NCBI GenBank assembly: GCA_945643635.1
Contig: CALZFC010000026.1
Location: 1,811,501-1,875,500, forward strand
Direction: 5' to 3'
DNA from: Allodiplogaster sudhausi
Taxonomy: Eukaryota > Nematoda > Chromadorea > Rhabditida > Diplogasteridae
Length of the DNA: 64,000 nucleotides
A program made the translations under genes and the position numbers. Shown here piece after piece: positions 1 to 13,780 of the stretch (within the stretch, counting starts at the first letter, position 1; every line of letters starts with the position of its first letter). The notes beneath the pieces are model-generated. The model was not told the origin of the DNA and searched no databases. It saw nothing but the letters and a program-made list of their open reading frames with translations.

Positions 1-52
1 AGTGCGAGAGAGAGAGAAAGAGGGCAGGAGAGAGAGACAGACACAGAGAGAC

Positions 53-99
<47 letters not shown>

Positions 100-315
100 G
101 TTAGGGGGGGGGAGAGTGACAAAAGAAGAGAGATTGTGCGCGGTGTTCCATTTCTACTGTGCACACGACGATGAATCTGCGCGGAGCGGATGACGCATTG
201 AGGAGGAGGCTAGGGGGGATGGAGAGGAGTGGAACAGTGCAATACAAGGGCTTTCGAATCTTTTCCCTGATCATTAATCCGTCACTTCCTGCAGGCCCAC
301 ATCTGAGGACTAAAA

Positions 316-353
<38 letters not shown>

Positions 354-3300
354 GGAGGGAGAGAGAGGAGATAGAGACGAGAGACGAGAGAGAGAATGGA
401 TTGAAGCGCTACCATTCCTCCAGAGGGTTGTTTTGTCAGACTACCCTCTCTGCTCTTATCTGGTACACTCCTTTCCGGAAGCATCCAAAAGAGCCACTCA
501 TTGGCTATCGACCCCTGACAAGTGATAACAGCTTTCTAAGCTCCCAGCGAACACCTGTCAATTCTATTCTGCTGAAAGAATAACGGAACACGTGAGATGG
601 CGGTAGATCCCACATGGCATTCTATTGAGTATGAAGAAGAAGAAGAATGGACCACATGGAGAGGAGGGGAGTGGCTACAGGTGGTTTAAACTTTTGAAAG
701 CGCCGGAAATGGTGATCAGTGAAAGGCTGAGAGACAACCGCCCAAGTAAGAAGAATGTATGATAAATGAAGTTGAAAGTGGTTGGAATGATAGGGAGAAT
801 GTATGGGTAGAGAGAAAGCAACCCTGGCAGACCACGAAGAGCATGCTTGGCGCGTGTGCGGTAAGGAACTCCCCAAACTGATCTCACTCTGCTCTCCTCA
901 CACTCTTTCCATCACTTCTTGCTCTCACCAACTTCCCTCTCACTCTCCCAAGGTATGATGCACAATGGCAGGAGGTGAAGTTGACTGAAGATGGTTAAGT
1001 GATAGGTCAAAATACTTGTGCCCACTCTTTGCCTCTCTTTCTCTCTTTCTCTCTCTCTCTCTAATTACTTCGTTTTTTTTTCCATTTTCCTCGTTCTCAC
1101 TTAGAGGGACTCGCGGAAACTGAATCTCTTCTCGCTCTTGCTCTCCTCGTCTGCTTCTCCCATTTAATCAGTCTTTGCAGTATGAACAATGGAATGGAGA
1201 ATGACACAGCAGTCGCATTGCCAATTCGAGTCGATCACGAAAGAGAAGCATTCCCCCAACTCATTCAAGTGGAAAAAGGCTAATTGTAAGCACATTGCTC
1301 TAGAGAAGATAACTCTCTTTCATTTCTCAGTTTTGCATTCTGTAAAACCCTAAGGCTCTCTAAAGTTAAATTGATACAAAAAAACCGTAATCGGGTGGCC
1401 TTAGAAGAATGTTACAGCATGCAGATGAAGCAAGAGGTTTTTTTTTGAGTGTGCGCGATTATCTGTTTCACAACGTTTAAACAATGCCACCAGTTACACC
1501 TTCACTCGCTAGCTCACGGAAAAGCTCTATCTCTCTCTATTCGACGTGAACAGAAAGAGTTGCGACTCAGGTATGTGTTCGGCGGGCTGAAAATAGACGC
1601 CGATTTGGCAGCATTTGCCTAATGGCAAGGACCACGCCTTCATTAGCCTTTAAAATGCAACGGCATGTTGGTACGCCTAGCATTGTTTTAAGCAAGAGCT
1701 TGAGTAGGCGGAGGGATAGACTATGTGATGGAGAGGACGGCAGATAGGGAGGGATGCCTGAAGAGGGAGGAGGAACTTAGAGGAAGTGGACATCCATCAC
1801 TGCCATGGCTAGAGCTGGTCTTTTGAGAATCAACATTGCTAATATTTCCATTCTACGATAACATGACGCGTTCGTCGACCAGTCGCTATATTATGTACAT
1901 AGATCATCGGATGCTTTGCAGCCTACATACAAACATATGTCGGACGTTACTAGCGTAGTAGCAACAGTGACATAGTATCCCCTACGAGGAAAGCGACATA
2001 CATATTACTGTGCGTAGTATAGTGACACGTCTGCACACAAGTTGCATACGTCACTTCAGATCACTACGTAGTATATGAGGTATTTGTAGCGTATGAGGCG
2101 AGCAAGCAAGTGAACTTTAAGGGTTTACTTCGCAGACTAACGCGCATACATTATTAAAATAAAATAAAAAATATTTTGTACGTCTAGCCAACTACTAGAC
2201 TTGGCTTTTTTTTAAGTTCAGAGAGATTTGTTGAATGACATTGGAAATGAGTGGGGGGGGGACGCCATCATACATATCTTACTTTCAGGACATATATTTG
2301 CAGCCGAGTGGACAATTTAATTCAAAATCAGCAGCAAACATCTGTCCCCCATAATAGCTAACCTATTTCAGCTATTACAGAATGTACACAGGGCATATGT
2401 TCTCTGAAGAGGTAGAAAGGCGAAAGTTATCGTCAAAGACTGGAATTAGATTAGGAAGTTGGTAATGTGGAATTGTCTCGCGAGTAGTGGTGGATGCGAA
2501 AGAGGATAATTTCATAACGGGGTTATTGGAGGACACACAAGCGCCTCCGGCCACAACTGTTCAGAATCTCCATCTACATACAGTATCGCAAAGAGATCAC
2601 ACAGAGTCCCCTCTCCTTCTCTCTCGTTTTCTCTGGCCACTTGTATCTTCTCTCTCCTCTCTCTCCGAAGCCCAACAGTGGTTCTCGGCTAAATGAAACG
2701 GCTACTTCTTCTGAACACACAGAATGTTTGCCTCTTCCAGCGACACAATAGCCCCAGCTGACCGTGGAATCTCGGGAACGGTCGACCGTGAGCACAGTGA
2801 TGGAGTGAAAGATGCTGTGCTTCACAAACAATCTCCGTTCCAAGAATGAGTATGGAATCTCAGAGAGAGAGGGAGAGAGCGAAAGAGAGAGAGAGAAAGA
2901 GAGAAAGAGAGAAAGAGAAAGAGAGAGAGAGAGAGAGTGTAGGCAACTTAAAGAGGCGCAAAGAAAAAGACACAGATGTCCTCAACGCCAAATGGAACGC
3001 TGCTCTCGGCCGACAAACAACGTCTTCTGCAATCGCGCTTTTGCAACATTTTCTCTCTCTCTCGCTCTCTCTTCTCTCTTTCTCTCACCCACATGCACTC
3101 TCTTCATCTTCTAGAGTTTTCTCTGTATGTCCATCTGTGGCTAAATCTTTTTTTTCTGAATTAGTCAGCATCGCCACGTTGGCTAACGACATTTCTAAAT
3201 CCGCTCCTTTCACTACGTCCCGTCTCATCTCTCTTCCCGCTCTCTCCTGTCTCTCTCTTTCTCTCTCTTCTTCTTTCTCTCTCTCACTTTCTCTTTCTCT

Positions 3301-3486
3301 CTTGCTCACTCTCTCTCTATCTCTACCTCTTTTCTCTCCGCCGGAAGTTGCCCTTCGGCATGACCTCACAGTGCCCGTTGCCATCAACACAATGACGGGC
3401 CTAAGAGGAAAGACGGAATCGTCTGAGCCATCAAATGAGTGCTCGCATCGTTGCCTCGTAAACAACGCGCCATTCTTCAAGATCTT

Positions 3487-3518
<32 letters not shown>

Positions 3519-3579
3519 GCTTCTCTGTCTCTCCCTCTCTCTAGTACGTACTCTGCCACCGTATCTCTCTCTCTCTCTC

Positions 3580-3621
<42 letters not shown>

Positions 3622-4087
3622 AATTTCATTCCCTATCCGTGGAAATAGGTCCTCAACGTTTGGTTATCTTTAGGGATCCTGCGTGCCCTTTGACAATTAG
3701 CATGCAAAGAGACCTCTCTCTCTCTCTCCTTGGACGTGCCAAGAAACGTTCAATGTGTTCTGAAGGATGACCTGAGCTAGAAGAGAGAACGGGGTAAGAC
3801 CTTGGGGTTAAGATGAAATATGGTGGTCTACTGAGAGCGCCGACAGGAAATCAAGTTACATTCATCAAAGGAGAGGAGACGCCCTATTCCTTTCTCTCTC
3901 TACCACTTTTTCATTCCGTTTATCACTGATTACTTTGTTACTTTGCCATTTAGTCTGCATTGTTAGCACTCGAATAATTACTGTATTACAACCATAGCAA
4001 GGTTGTCCTTTGCCCTGCTCTGGCTGGCTCTTACAATCCTCTCTATCACTCTCTCTCTCTCTCCGCCTCTCTCACTCTCCATCCCTC

Positions 4088-4118
<31 letters not shown>

Positions 4119-7100
4119 GTCTCTCTCTCTCTCTCTGCCACGCGTGTCTGTTCTAAAAGGACAAGTGGGAGGAAACAGGTATCAGTCTAGACCACACGAG
4201 CCGTCGTCTCCCCTTCATGTGGCCAGCAGATCAGAGAGCGCCTGTCCCAGTAGAGATAGCCCCATTTCAACGATACGTAAATACGTACGCTCTGTCAACT
4301 CTGTCCGAAAAATAAAGTGGCAAATAGCCCGATAACCGAAAGTGATGAAGGCTACCGGGTCGTGAAAGGACACGCTGATTGTAATCTCGGAGAGTGATAA
4401 CTCGCAGAGGTCGGGGGGTCTTCTTGATTGTACTGCTGACAATGAGGCAGGCGAGAGAACTGCTGAGGAATGTGTGAGTGGAGGGGGAGGCTCGATGATG
4501 CTTCCCATTCAATGTGGGAAGTCTGCCGTCATGTCGTACTCTCCTGTCTTCCAGGATGCTCTCTCTCTCCCCTCTTTCTTTCCATCTCTCTCCCCTCTTT
4601 CTTTCCATCTCTCTCCCCTCTTTCTTTCCATCTCTCTCCCCTTTTCGTTTCCTTCGTACTCTCTCTCTCTCTCGCTTTCCCTCTCTCCCCTCTTCCTTTC
4701 CTTCGTACTCTCTCTCTCTCGCTTTCCCTCTCTCCACTCTTTCTTTCCTTCTGTCTCTCTCTCTCTCTCTCCTTAGCTTCATCCACTTTCTCAACGAGCA
4801 CATGGCCTTGCTCTTGCTAACAAAAGGGGCGCGCGACTGCTAAACCACTCCACCCAGGAAGCGTGGGCTGGAGTAGAGCCTTCCAAGGAGTGTCTCGGCC
4901 TCTCGCGAGATACATCTCTCATCTTAATTAGTTGTCGCTTCGATACTCCCCACCCTTGGCATATTGCACCACTTACTATTATTAGCACACACACCGATTG
5001 CATCGCCTTGCACTTGAACTCACGGACTCTCAGCATAAAAGATCTTCTCTTCTTCAATAACAACGGAAGGCCCAACAAAACACGCGCGTTCTTGTGATCC
5101 CACAACCCGAGAAACGATTGGTATTCGATTATAAAGTAACAATTAAACGAAATGATGATGAAAAGCGTAATCACAATACTTTGTCTTCTCAACGGATCAA
5201 ATAGAATAGGAATGCTACGAATTCTCTAAATCCGCCTAGCATTTCGAGATGTCGAAAAGGCACATACAAATTGACAACAAAAATGAGAAATTATACGATC
5301 CCAAACCTTGATTATAGCAGGTAATATCACATGGTGATTAAATAAATTATAGACAGACATAAGTGATTTGACGGGCTAACTTCTTCGTCGATTTACTCGT
5401 ACGTAACTATGGAGGCAGCCGGATAAGAATTAGCAGGCCGAAGGGAGGAGAGAACGACTGCGCAAACAATTCAAAGGGCACAAGAGTGAGAATATTGCAA
5501 TCAGGAACAATGGAAGATAGAGATAGAGAGATAGAGAGAAAGAGAGAAAGAGGAAGAGGGAGAGGAAGAGAAAGAGAGAGCGAGATGAACGAAAACGACT
5601 GGGAGAGAACGCTGAAGGCGGAAGAATAGAATAAAGTAAAAGTAAGCAGAGAGCAAACGAAAAAAAAGAAAGAGAAGAAATGTGGGAACCAAAAATGTCT
5701 GATGAACTCCAACAGCAGAGTCAACAGCAGTTTTTTTGCTCACTACATCTAAGCTACATAGATCCTTTCGTGTAAAAATTAACATAATTTTCCCTAAGAA
5801 AATGTGAAGGCGGAGGCGGAATACCGCTGGCTGAGTAAGAGGGAGAGGGTATCGCCGAGGGGAGCGGAGTGTTTCCTCTTCTGCATGGGCTCTTCTGCCC
5901 TCCTCTCATTGAGTCCCTGTAGGAGTACCCGAGTAGCTGCAAGCTCCGCCCTGCAAATAAGCACTTCTAAAATCAGAATTCGTTCGCTAGAATGTCTGAT
6001 CATTAAAGGAAATGTCTATCGCTTACCTCTAGTGCCTTTGTCAGTTTCGCAGAACCATATTATATAAAAAAAAGATAATACTTATAAATATTAGACAGAT
6101 AATTTAAGAAAAAAAAAGATATATGGATATGCGCACACTGTTCTTTGCTTTGCTGCCCGTTCCTCTGAGTGTTCTCTTCTCTCGCCATTCCAGTGTCTCA
6201 GTTCACGGCGCAGAGACCGTTCGTGGCTTCGTAGAAGCCTGAGAAGCATGAAGAAGTCACACAAGGGGCAGATATATTTACATAGTTAGTAGACTTATGA
6301 AGAGAGAGAGAGAGAGAGAGAGAGAGTGAGAGAGAAAGAGCAGGGCGCAGAGAAGGCAGACAAATAAAAGAATGCTGATACATGATCTTCTGTGTCAATT
6401 GTGGCCTCGAGCCCCCCCTTCCCGGGTCCTCATTACTGCAGTCATTTGTGGTTAGCCAAGCAGTGCAGTGAAGCTTCATCTATTGCTTCCCCCTCCCCCA
6501 GCATATGATAGTACATTTCATTTTGACATTTAAAAATGACGACAGCAAAATACGACGAATTATGACGGGAGGATCCTAATTGTAAGATAAACAATAATCT
6601 CGAAATAATTTAGCGCCGCGTAGCTTTACATTAGTCCGATGGGGCACAATTAGCCCGACACACTCATCCTACGGTAGCCCACAGAGGTTGCTTGCTCTCT
6701 GTGCCAAATTGAAAACTGCGTGGGCCCGGTTAAAGGGGGGGGGGGTTTCACAGAGATCCATTATGTGTTTAGTCTTCAGCAAGGATACATGCGGATTCAA
6801 AGGGTTGATTGGATTGCCTCCTGGCCTAGCCAGGCTCTGGCCGCTCCCGCCCCGCGGCGCATTACTCAGACCAATCAAAGTGTATATGCATTTCGATTCA
6901 CTAATTGCCTCATCAAATTCGTTGTTGTACGACTTCATTGAGTAAAAAAAAACATAGACCATACAGTTGATACCACGCACTCTTGCTTCGGTCTATATAT
7001 TTTTTTCTCTTCTTAGTTTTTCTAGTCTCTCTCTCCTCTCTTTTTCTCTTACTCCATTTCCCCAATCTCTTTCTCCTAACCCTCCCCCCTCTCTCCCTGT

Positions 7101-7933
7101 CCTACTCCGGGTGTGCTATTAGAGTGGCCACATTTCAGACTCTATAGGAAGAGCATTCCCTATCAGACAAAGCGTGGGATGCGGCTGACGCATCTCCTCC
7201 CTATTCTGCTCCTTCTCTTAAGCTAAACGCCGCATACTCATTTTGCAGAGCAGTCTCATCTCATTAACATAAATTACCCGCAAACGACACCCGAGGCTAT
7301 TTCCGGAGTGCAATGGAACTTTCCCCTTCCTTAAAAGGGCAGCCTACGAAAGTTTCATAAAGTCAGCCCAACGTGAGAACTGACCATGAGAAGAAATGGC
7401 ACTAAATATAGTGCGCACATGTTCTAAATAGCCATTACTTCTTCCTAGAACTCTTTAGTTCTAGAACTATAAGCAAATTGCTTCTTCCTCGAACTATTGA
7501 GTTCGTATTTCGTAAAGAACAAAAGTGATTCCTTTAATGGATAATTATGAGCTAAGCTGATCTCTGAGCTTGTCATCTCAACTATTTTCAGTGATCACCG
7601 AAGCAATAACTAGACATCGCAATATGTTGAATGAGACAACAATTACTCGACGACATAGTTAGTTACTCCCTAGCATTCCCTGATCTCTGTGGCATCTAGG
7701 CAAAGCTCCATTCATCCACCACATATAAAATTCGCGGATTTCGTGCAGTGGAAATAGTTTAACAGTTTCCTTATAAGAATTCTTTAAAAAAATCTACTGG
7801 AGCACACTGGAAGCTCCCATAGTTGTTCAAAGGCAGTTTTTCAAGTACAATGATGAAGTGATTTTTTATAAAGAATATTATGGGGGATGATATGATGCCA
7901 TATTATATTACTCCGCTTGTTTTTATACATGAC
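1..7933. other. Microsatellite-rich intergenic DNA, no supported gene
   Basis: Main contents are (GA)n at 41-100, 317-395 and 2856-2938, (CT)n at 3050-3340, 3485-3640, 4045-4138 and 4558-4775, and AT-richer unique DNA elsewhere. The open frames are Arg/Glu- or Ser/Leu-rich translations of the tracts. It lies 3' of the TXNDC11-like gene, whose 3' UTR should occupy the right edge. Confidence 0.6.
4560..4640 (+). repeat. 23-bp pyrimidine minisatellite
   Basis: Three or more near-identical units of CTCTCTCCCCTCTTTCTTTC plus CAT inside a larger CT tract. Confidence 0.7.
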
Positions 7934-10900
7934 TTACGGGAGATTAGCCTGGACACAGTCCTGATCGCACTCGGAGAAGATGAACCGCCAGAAGAGACGG
8001 TCACTCGAGTGCGCGAGGACGAAAGAGACGAGAGCGGGCACGGACACGGGGATGTCCGAGGGGAAGACGGCACTGTCTGATGGTCTGCAAAGAGCATCTC
8101 TATCTCTCTCCTTCTCTGCATCTCCTTTCTCTCGCTCTTCTCTCTCCCTCCCTCTCTGTATCCCCCTCTCTCTCTCTCTCTCTCTCATCTTTTCCTCTAT
8201 CGCCCCATATTTCAAAGACTTCCAGTACCACTTTTAAGATACTATATCATTGCCACCAAACACTTCAAAGATTTATCTTCGCATTGCGCAGACAGGTCAA
8301 AAAAGACTCTAACCGGTTAGCAGAGAAGAAGAGAATGGTCGGCAGGAGTTGGAAGTCAAAGATTGCCGGCATCTCAGCGGCAGTCGTATCGACGCTGAAC
8401 ATGTTGTGGGTCTCTCTCTCTCTCTCTCATTATATCTCTCTCTATCTCTCCCCCTCTGTTCTGTTTCATTCTCGAATTGGCTTTGTTATTTCGAGTACAA
8501 GTCATCTCTATAAGAACAGTACAAAGTCCAAGGAGGAAGAGGCCTACTATAAGAAGCGAATGGATGACGATGCTGCTCGCTCGAAGACGAGTGCAACCGC
8601 TTGGAGGAGATGGACAACCTGCGAGGAGGCAGCATCTGACGGGCCGCCAGAGAAGAGGATGCACGTGTCCTCAGCCAACTTCTCAACAATAATTGCACTA
8701 ATTAGGACCTTTTAATAATTAACATCCCAATTAAGAGATAGATTAACTGGCTTCTTCTTATATTGTCTAACAATAAGCACACCTTGGTTCTCGCTATCTC
8801 AATAAGCTGAGCAGTGCTGATTCGCGTGATCAAGTGGCGTCTACCAGTTGTGCCATGAGGAATAGCTTTCCCACTGGCATTCGTGTTCTGTCGTGAGGCG
8901 CCGAATCGATGAGCCGGAGCATCCACTCGCATCGAGTTGAGAGTGCCCATGTGGAAGTCGTGGATGAACTCACGCAAGTTAGCACTAAAGAACAGGGAAT
9001 AAAAGCCTCTGTCACAAAACAGGTTGGGGAAGGAAGTATTAGACAGCCGGAAGCCATGGGAAGGGTTGCCTGAAAACGGAGTTTCTGTTTTCCTCAAAAC
9101 GAAATGTCCCCAAAAAATTTGCTGAAGTGGGTCTTTGGGGAATCCCGAAATCAAGGTCTGTCAAATCGACCGTACCTTTTTCCACTTTAGTAAGGTGTTC
9201 ATAATTAAAGCTATGAAGAACAGCAAGGATACGAATAGAATGCATATGAAAGATACCGGCTGAAAGCTGTTTCCATCTTGTAAGTGGCCTGCCGCTTCTG
9301 GTCTAGCGCGACAACAACGGGCTCTCTTGGCTGTTCATCCGGCTGTCGTAGACCCCACGAAGAGAGTAGCCACTCGTGGTGCGCAGTGTCCAAGATGGCA
9401 AAGCGGAGGGCGCGGTGCGGCTTCACCTGTCAATATGTACCTTATCGCAAGCAGTCAATATTGAAATCAAGAAATCTTATTGTTAACATAAAAAAGGAAA
9501 GGAGACAGGAGAACCCCTTTAGAAGCTAAAATTTAAAAAAAAAGGGGACAAAGTAACCTACAATGCATGCGTAGGCAGTGACTCTACGGTCATTCTCTCC
9601 GCTCTCCTGCTCGGGAGTGGCTGCTTCATCTTCCATTCTACCGTAGTTGAGCGAAATTGCAAGGCGATGACGCATGCACAAATCAGCCCTCTGAACAAAA
9701 AAAAAACTTCTTTTAAATTAAATATATAAAAAACTAATTAATGAGCAGAATATGTCGCTCAAATAGACATATGTTCCTTGACAGTGGTACTTTCTGTAGA
9801 AGCATTGAAAACCATTAGCTAGTTGTTGTACCTGGACATCCTCGTCGTGAACATGATCAAGTCGAATAACGATATCAGAGCGCCTTCTTCGTCGTTCGGA
9901 TTCGAACATGAGGAACTCCTCGCAGCAGTACTTTAGCATCTCCTCTTTAATTAGCATAATTAATTAATCTCTTTAATTTTTTTCCTAATCTTGAGATACA
10001 AATAAGGATCTATTTAACATCTGACAAAAGACAAAAGGAACAAACCAGCTGCAATGATCTTAGCAAACCGAAGACATTCTCTCCTCTCGCTTGAGAGAAA
10101 CTCGCATTCACCAAAGAATCTCCGTGCTCGGCGTGTACAGTTTGAGCCTGACTGTATGCTAGGTAAGAGAAATCGCACACAGTAATACCCTAAAATCATC
10201 ACAGGTTCCAGATGCTGCATACCGTATTCAGGTTGGCTCCTTCAAAATCCCATTTGAATGAATGGGTCTCGGAGTGACATTTGGTGCACGCTTGAGAATA
10301 GTCCATGAATGAAAGCGAGTGTCGACAGCATGCTTCTGCCTCAAGGATTTATCCTTTTTTTGGAGATACTTTCAAATCGTGTAAAAGGCCTAATCGATAT
10401 CTCATATGAAATCTCCCTCACCTCTGTTCTAAGCTTCTGTACTCTGCAAGCTTGCTGATCTGACTCGAAAGTTCTTCTTCTAGCCGTCTGCTCAAGTAAG
10501 TCTATCTTTGACTTCCTTTGTCCGGTATAGAGACGGCTCGAATTTGGCCCATCACAGTCAGAGTATTCGAGAGCCACCTCAATTTCTTTTAAGATTATTC
10601 ATGAATTCATTAAAGATAACAAAATGATATACCTGCTTGAAAACCGCAATGTCGGCATTTCCGGGCATATAGAGCGGCCGGTGTTTAGTGGCAAGCACAA
10701 TGAGAGCACCACTTTCAAGGAGCTCTGCCAGCTGCACCGACTTTCGTTCAAATGCGTTCTCTGAAGAAGAGAGAGAGATAGAGAGTGAACAGGGAAGAAA
10801 AGGGTGGATGCATGCCTCCGAAAAGTTGGGTGGGGTAGACTCCAAATGGCGACAAAGATCAGGGTGGGGTAGTAAAAATAATTTGTTTTTCTAAAAGTAT

Positions 10901-13780
10901 GCATATCCAAACAAAGCGCCGCTCAGATAATAGGTTCCGGGTAAAAAAGGGGGGCTAGGGGAAAATTTTTCTGTAAAAATGAAGTTATTTAATCAAAATC
11001 TCCTTTTAATGGTCTCGTATTAATTCTCAAAAATCAGACTGGGGTAAACCTGACTGGTCAAAAACCAAGGTGGGGTCATGTATTACCTCAACCCTTTTCT
11101 TCCCTGAGAGTGAAATAGAAAGAGAGAGAGAAAGAGACATCACACTTGCGTCAATAGAACATAAAAAGAGGAACCAAGTCGCAGGAAGGGAATGGCAGAG
11201 TCGGCTGAGACTTCGATGACCTCCTTAACTGCTTGGACAATAGCATCCGAGTCCAGGTCGGTATCCAGGCTAGAATGAAAGAGAAAGAGAGAGATTCCTT
11301 ACAAAAATGATAGAGCGTAGTTCGAAAAGAAAACCAACGGAGTAGCTTTGCCGCTAAGTGAATGGACGGCAATTGAAGAGGAGCCAAGAAGCAGATGCGC
11401 AGCTATCGTACGATTCGACACCACGAAGAAGTGAGTGTCGTTGTCTTCTGTGCAAGTAGAAGGCGCAATTTGCTTTTGTGCATACAATCGTAGCTGACAA
11501 CATCGAAGGGGAAATAAAATGGAAAACCTGACCAGGTTTCCCAGTAGCAAATTTGACAGCAGCATCACGATAGGTGGAGTAGCCTTTTGGCGTGCGATCA
11601 AGGGACTACAAACATTGGATACTGTATACATTGCATACCGGATACAGTATGTTTTGCATACTAGCGCACTTTAGGGCTAACAAACTTCGAAGCGATAATA
11701 TCCAATGACGATATTCGAGTGGAAAAGTGCCACTCGCGTGAGATCTTCGATAGTGTGAATATATACGAGGGGCTCGAGGACTCTTTGAATCCAGCTGAAA
11801 GCAGGACTATCAGTAGAAAGCAGTGATAACGAAGAGAAGCTGTGTGCAGCTAACTACTAACACATATAAATGATCAGCTGCAGGCTCGCCTTGATACACG
11901 ATGGGAACGTCCCCTCGGTACGCGACTAGCACAGGAAACATGGGGCCCTGAATCCGAGTTAGAAGTCGAAGTTGAACAATGTTGGGAAGGACAGGCAAAC
12001 CTTGTACTTCTTGCGGCATTGCCCGCGTGGAGCGAAGCAGTTCACTGCGCTGAATCGGATCTGAGGCGAGCAGAGAATTAAGGAGAGGAAGAATAAGTTA
12101 CGGAAACAATAATAGACGAGAATATGATTAAGGACGTAATAGTAGACAAGAATAAGATTAAGGAGATCATAATTGACGAGAATAATAAATAATGGACGAG
12201 AGAGAGAAGTCAACCTGCGATTGATGGCGATGAAAGACTCGTGCAATGGTCTCGAACGGATTGCGCATAGCCAAGCTCGCGTCGCTCCATGGCGCGTAGT
12301 ACAGCATCACGGTTAGAAGGGGCTCAGGAGCACCTGGAAGGTTAAAGAAGAAAGATAGTAGCTACCCGTCATGGCTTTGCCTTTTCAATGCCAAATAGAA
12401 GACTGCCTACCTGGCACTGCGTGGACATTGCCGGTGTAATAGTCGTTGATGAAGGGACGAGAAGAGTTCGGGAAGAAGGGCCGAAGTGGCGGGGCGGCAG
12501 CGAGAGGGCTTACGTCTTCGCCGAGTGGCCACCACAACTCCGACTCAGCTACGTGCCTCAAGAGGATTTCAATCAACGTTATAGAATAAATAAATATTTA
12601 ATTACTAAGGAAATTAGGACTTTGCAATTAATTACAATTACCAAGAACTCACAAGAGCAAGTATTTTCCTCAAGCAAGCATCAAAGGAAGGGAATCGAAC
12701 TGTGTGAGCAGCACGACGAAATGCACGATGGCAGCAAAGAGGAGTGCCATTGCGATGGAGGTCTCGACTCGACGGCCACCACCCAACTCAGAGAGGCGAC
12801 CTTGGCCGTCAGAGCATTGCTTCTTCTCTGCTTCTTCTCCTCAAGGAAAAAAAAACAAATATTATCCCAATATAATCTCACAGTTACAGCAAAAGTATTG
12901 AATAGAGTAAACAAATAACACAGTGCATCTAATCATGCTAACTAATAAGTGGAACAAAGTTGTGTTTGATTTGCTTCAAAGCCTAAAAACGGCGTTAGAT
13001 CTGTAGAGCCACGTGAATGAGCGGAAGGCATAAGCGCATGATAAATCGCAGTGCAACGTGTAAATGGAGAGAGGGAGGATAAGAGAGTGTGGGTTTGCGA
13101 GAGAACCAGGCGAAAAAGTAGCAGCTGCATTGTGAACCCATCTCGCTGTGGCCCATTCCAGGAGCAGCCATTATAAGTGCCAGACCAATATTGCCTCAGC
13201 CCGTGTTATCATACTCATCAAATTATGCTGCGAAACACGAAAGCAATCGTATTGTATTGCCCAGTTGAGGAATAGTGCCCGATTTGATCAAAACCTTGGT
13301 CACTGTCGTCGCTTTCTTCGCTTTGAGATTCGCTCTCTTGTGCTTCCTTCGCCTCTTCAAGTTGTTCTGCAGAATCCCGCTTGACAAGTTCAAATGCAGC
13401 CTTAACAACAAGAATAGAATTCGTTGTATAATTGACGAAATATCCCGTATCTTCACCTCAATTTCAGAGAGCGTTATCCACTCCTCAACGTGTCGTTGGA
13501 TCCACCGTTCAACGATGCTGAGTTCCAGGGAACTATCGGTTTCTGAAGGAGAAATGAACAACTATAACAGGGAAGGTTGGAAACGTGTTTATTTATGTAA
13601 TAGGTTGAATGCGTGGAGAGATAGACGCTTACTAAAGTCGGCTGCTTGTGGAAGGGGAGAAGAAGAACGCGATGAATGGGTTGGATGAATACCTGGTTGG
13701 AAAGGCAGCAGAGCCTCGTGGTGGTTGTTGCTCTCCTTTTTTAGCTGGACACACTCGACTGCCGCGAACACAACGCTCAT
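7934..13780 (-). CDS. TXNDC11: TXNDC11-like thioredoxin-domain protein of the ER membrane (22 exons, about 899 aa)
   Basis: In animals TXNDC11 is an ER-membrane protein with thioredoxin folds, linked to DUOX maturation and to EDEM2 in glycoprotein disposal. Exons on the minus strand: 13780-13693, 13542-13457, 13400-13295, 12839-12701, 12556-12411, 12333-12215, 12060-12001, 11947-11862, 11806-11686, 11605-11528, 11493-11339, 11269-11146, 10758-10633, 10577-10422, 10151-10046, 9944-9832, 9690-9562, 9426-9257, 9008-8783, 8681-8548, 8394-8314, 8084-7934. Every junction is in phase. Layout: acidic cytosolic N-terminus, one membrane segment at about 121-139, first thioredoxin fold at about 190-300 (VMLYYAPWSDAS), divergent middle, last fold at about 770-880 (DTCILFSGGPSDA, then LLPTILFF and FPSDIPVSVPAL). 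Neither located fold has CXXC. The stop at 7936-7934 overlaps a strong donor (CC|GTAAGT), so a further 3' exon, such as the usual coiled coil, is possible. Family assignment rests on remembered homologues. Confidence 0.85.

Noticed and set aside
2846..3544. Long open frame rich in RERERE and SLSLSL
   Set aside because: It is the direct translation of (GA)n and (CT)n tracts, with no conserved domain; dozens of similar frames occur across the window on both strands.
9720..9800. Small exon between 9832 and 9690 in the TXNDC11-like gene
   Set aside because: The flanking exons join in phase without it, and including it brings a stop.
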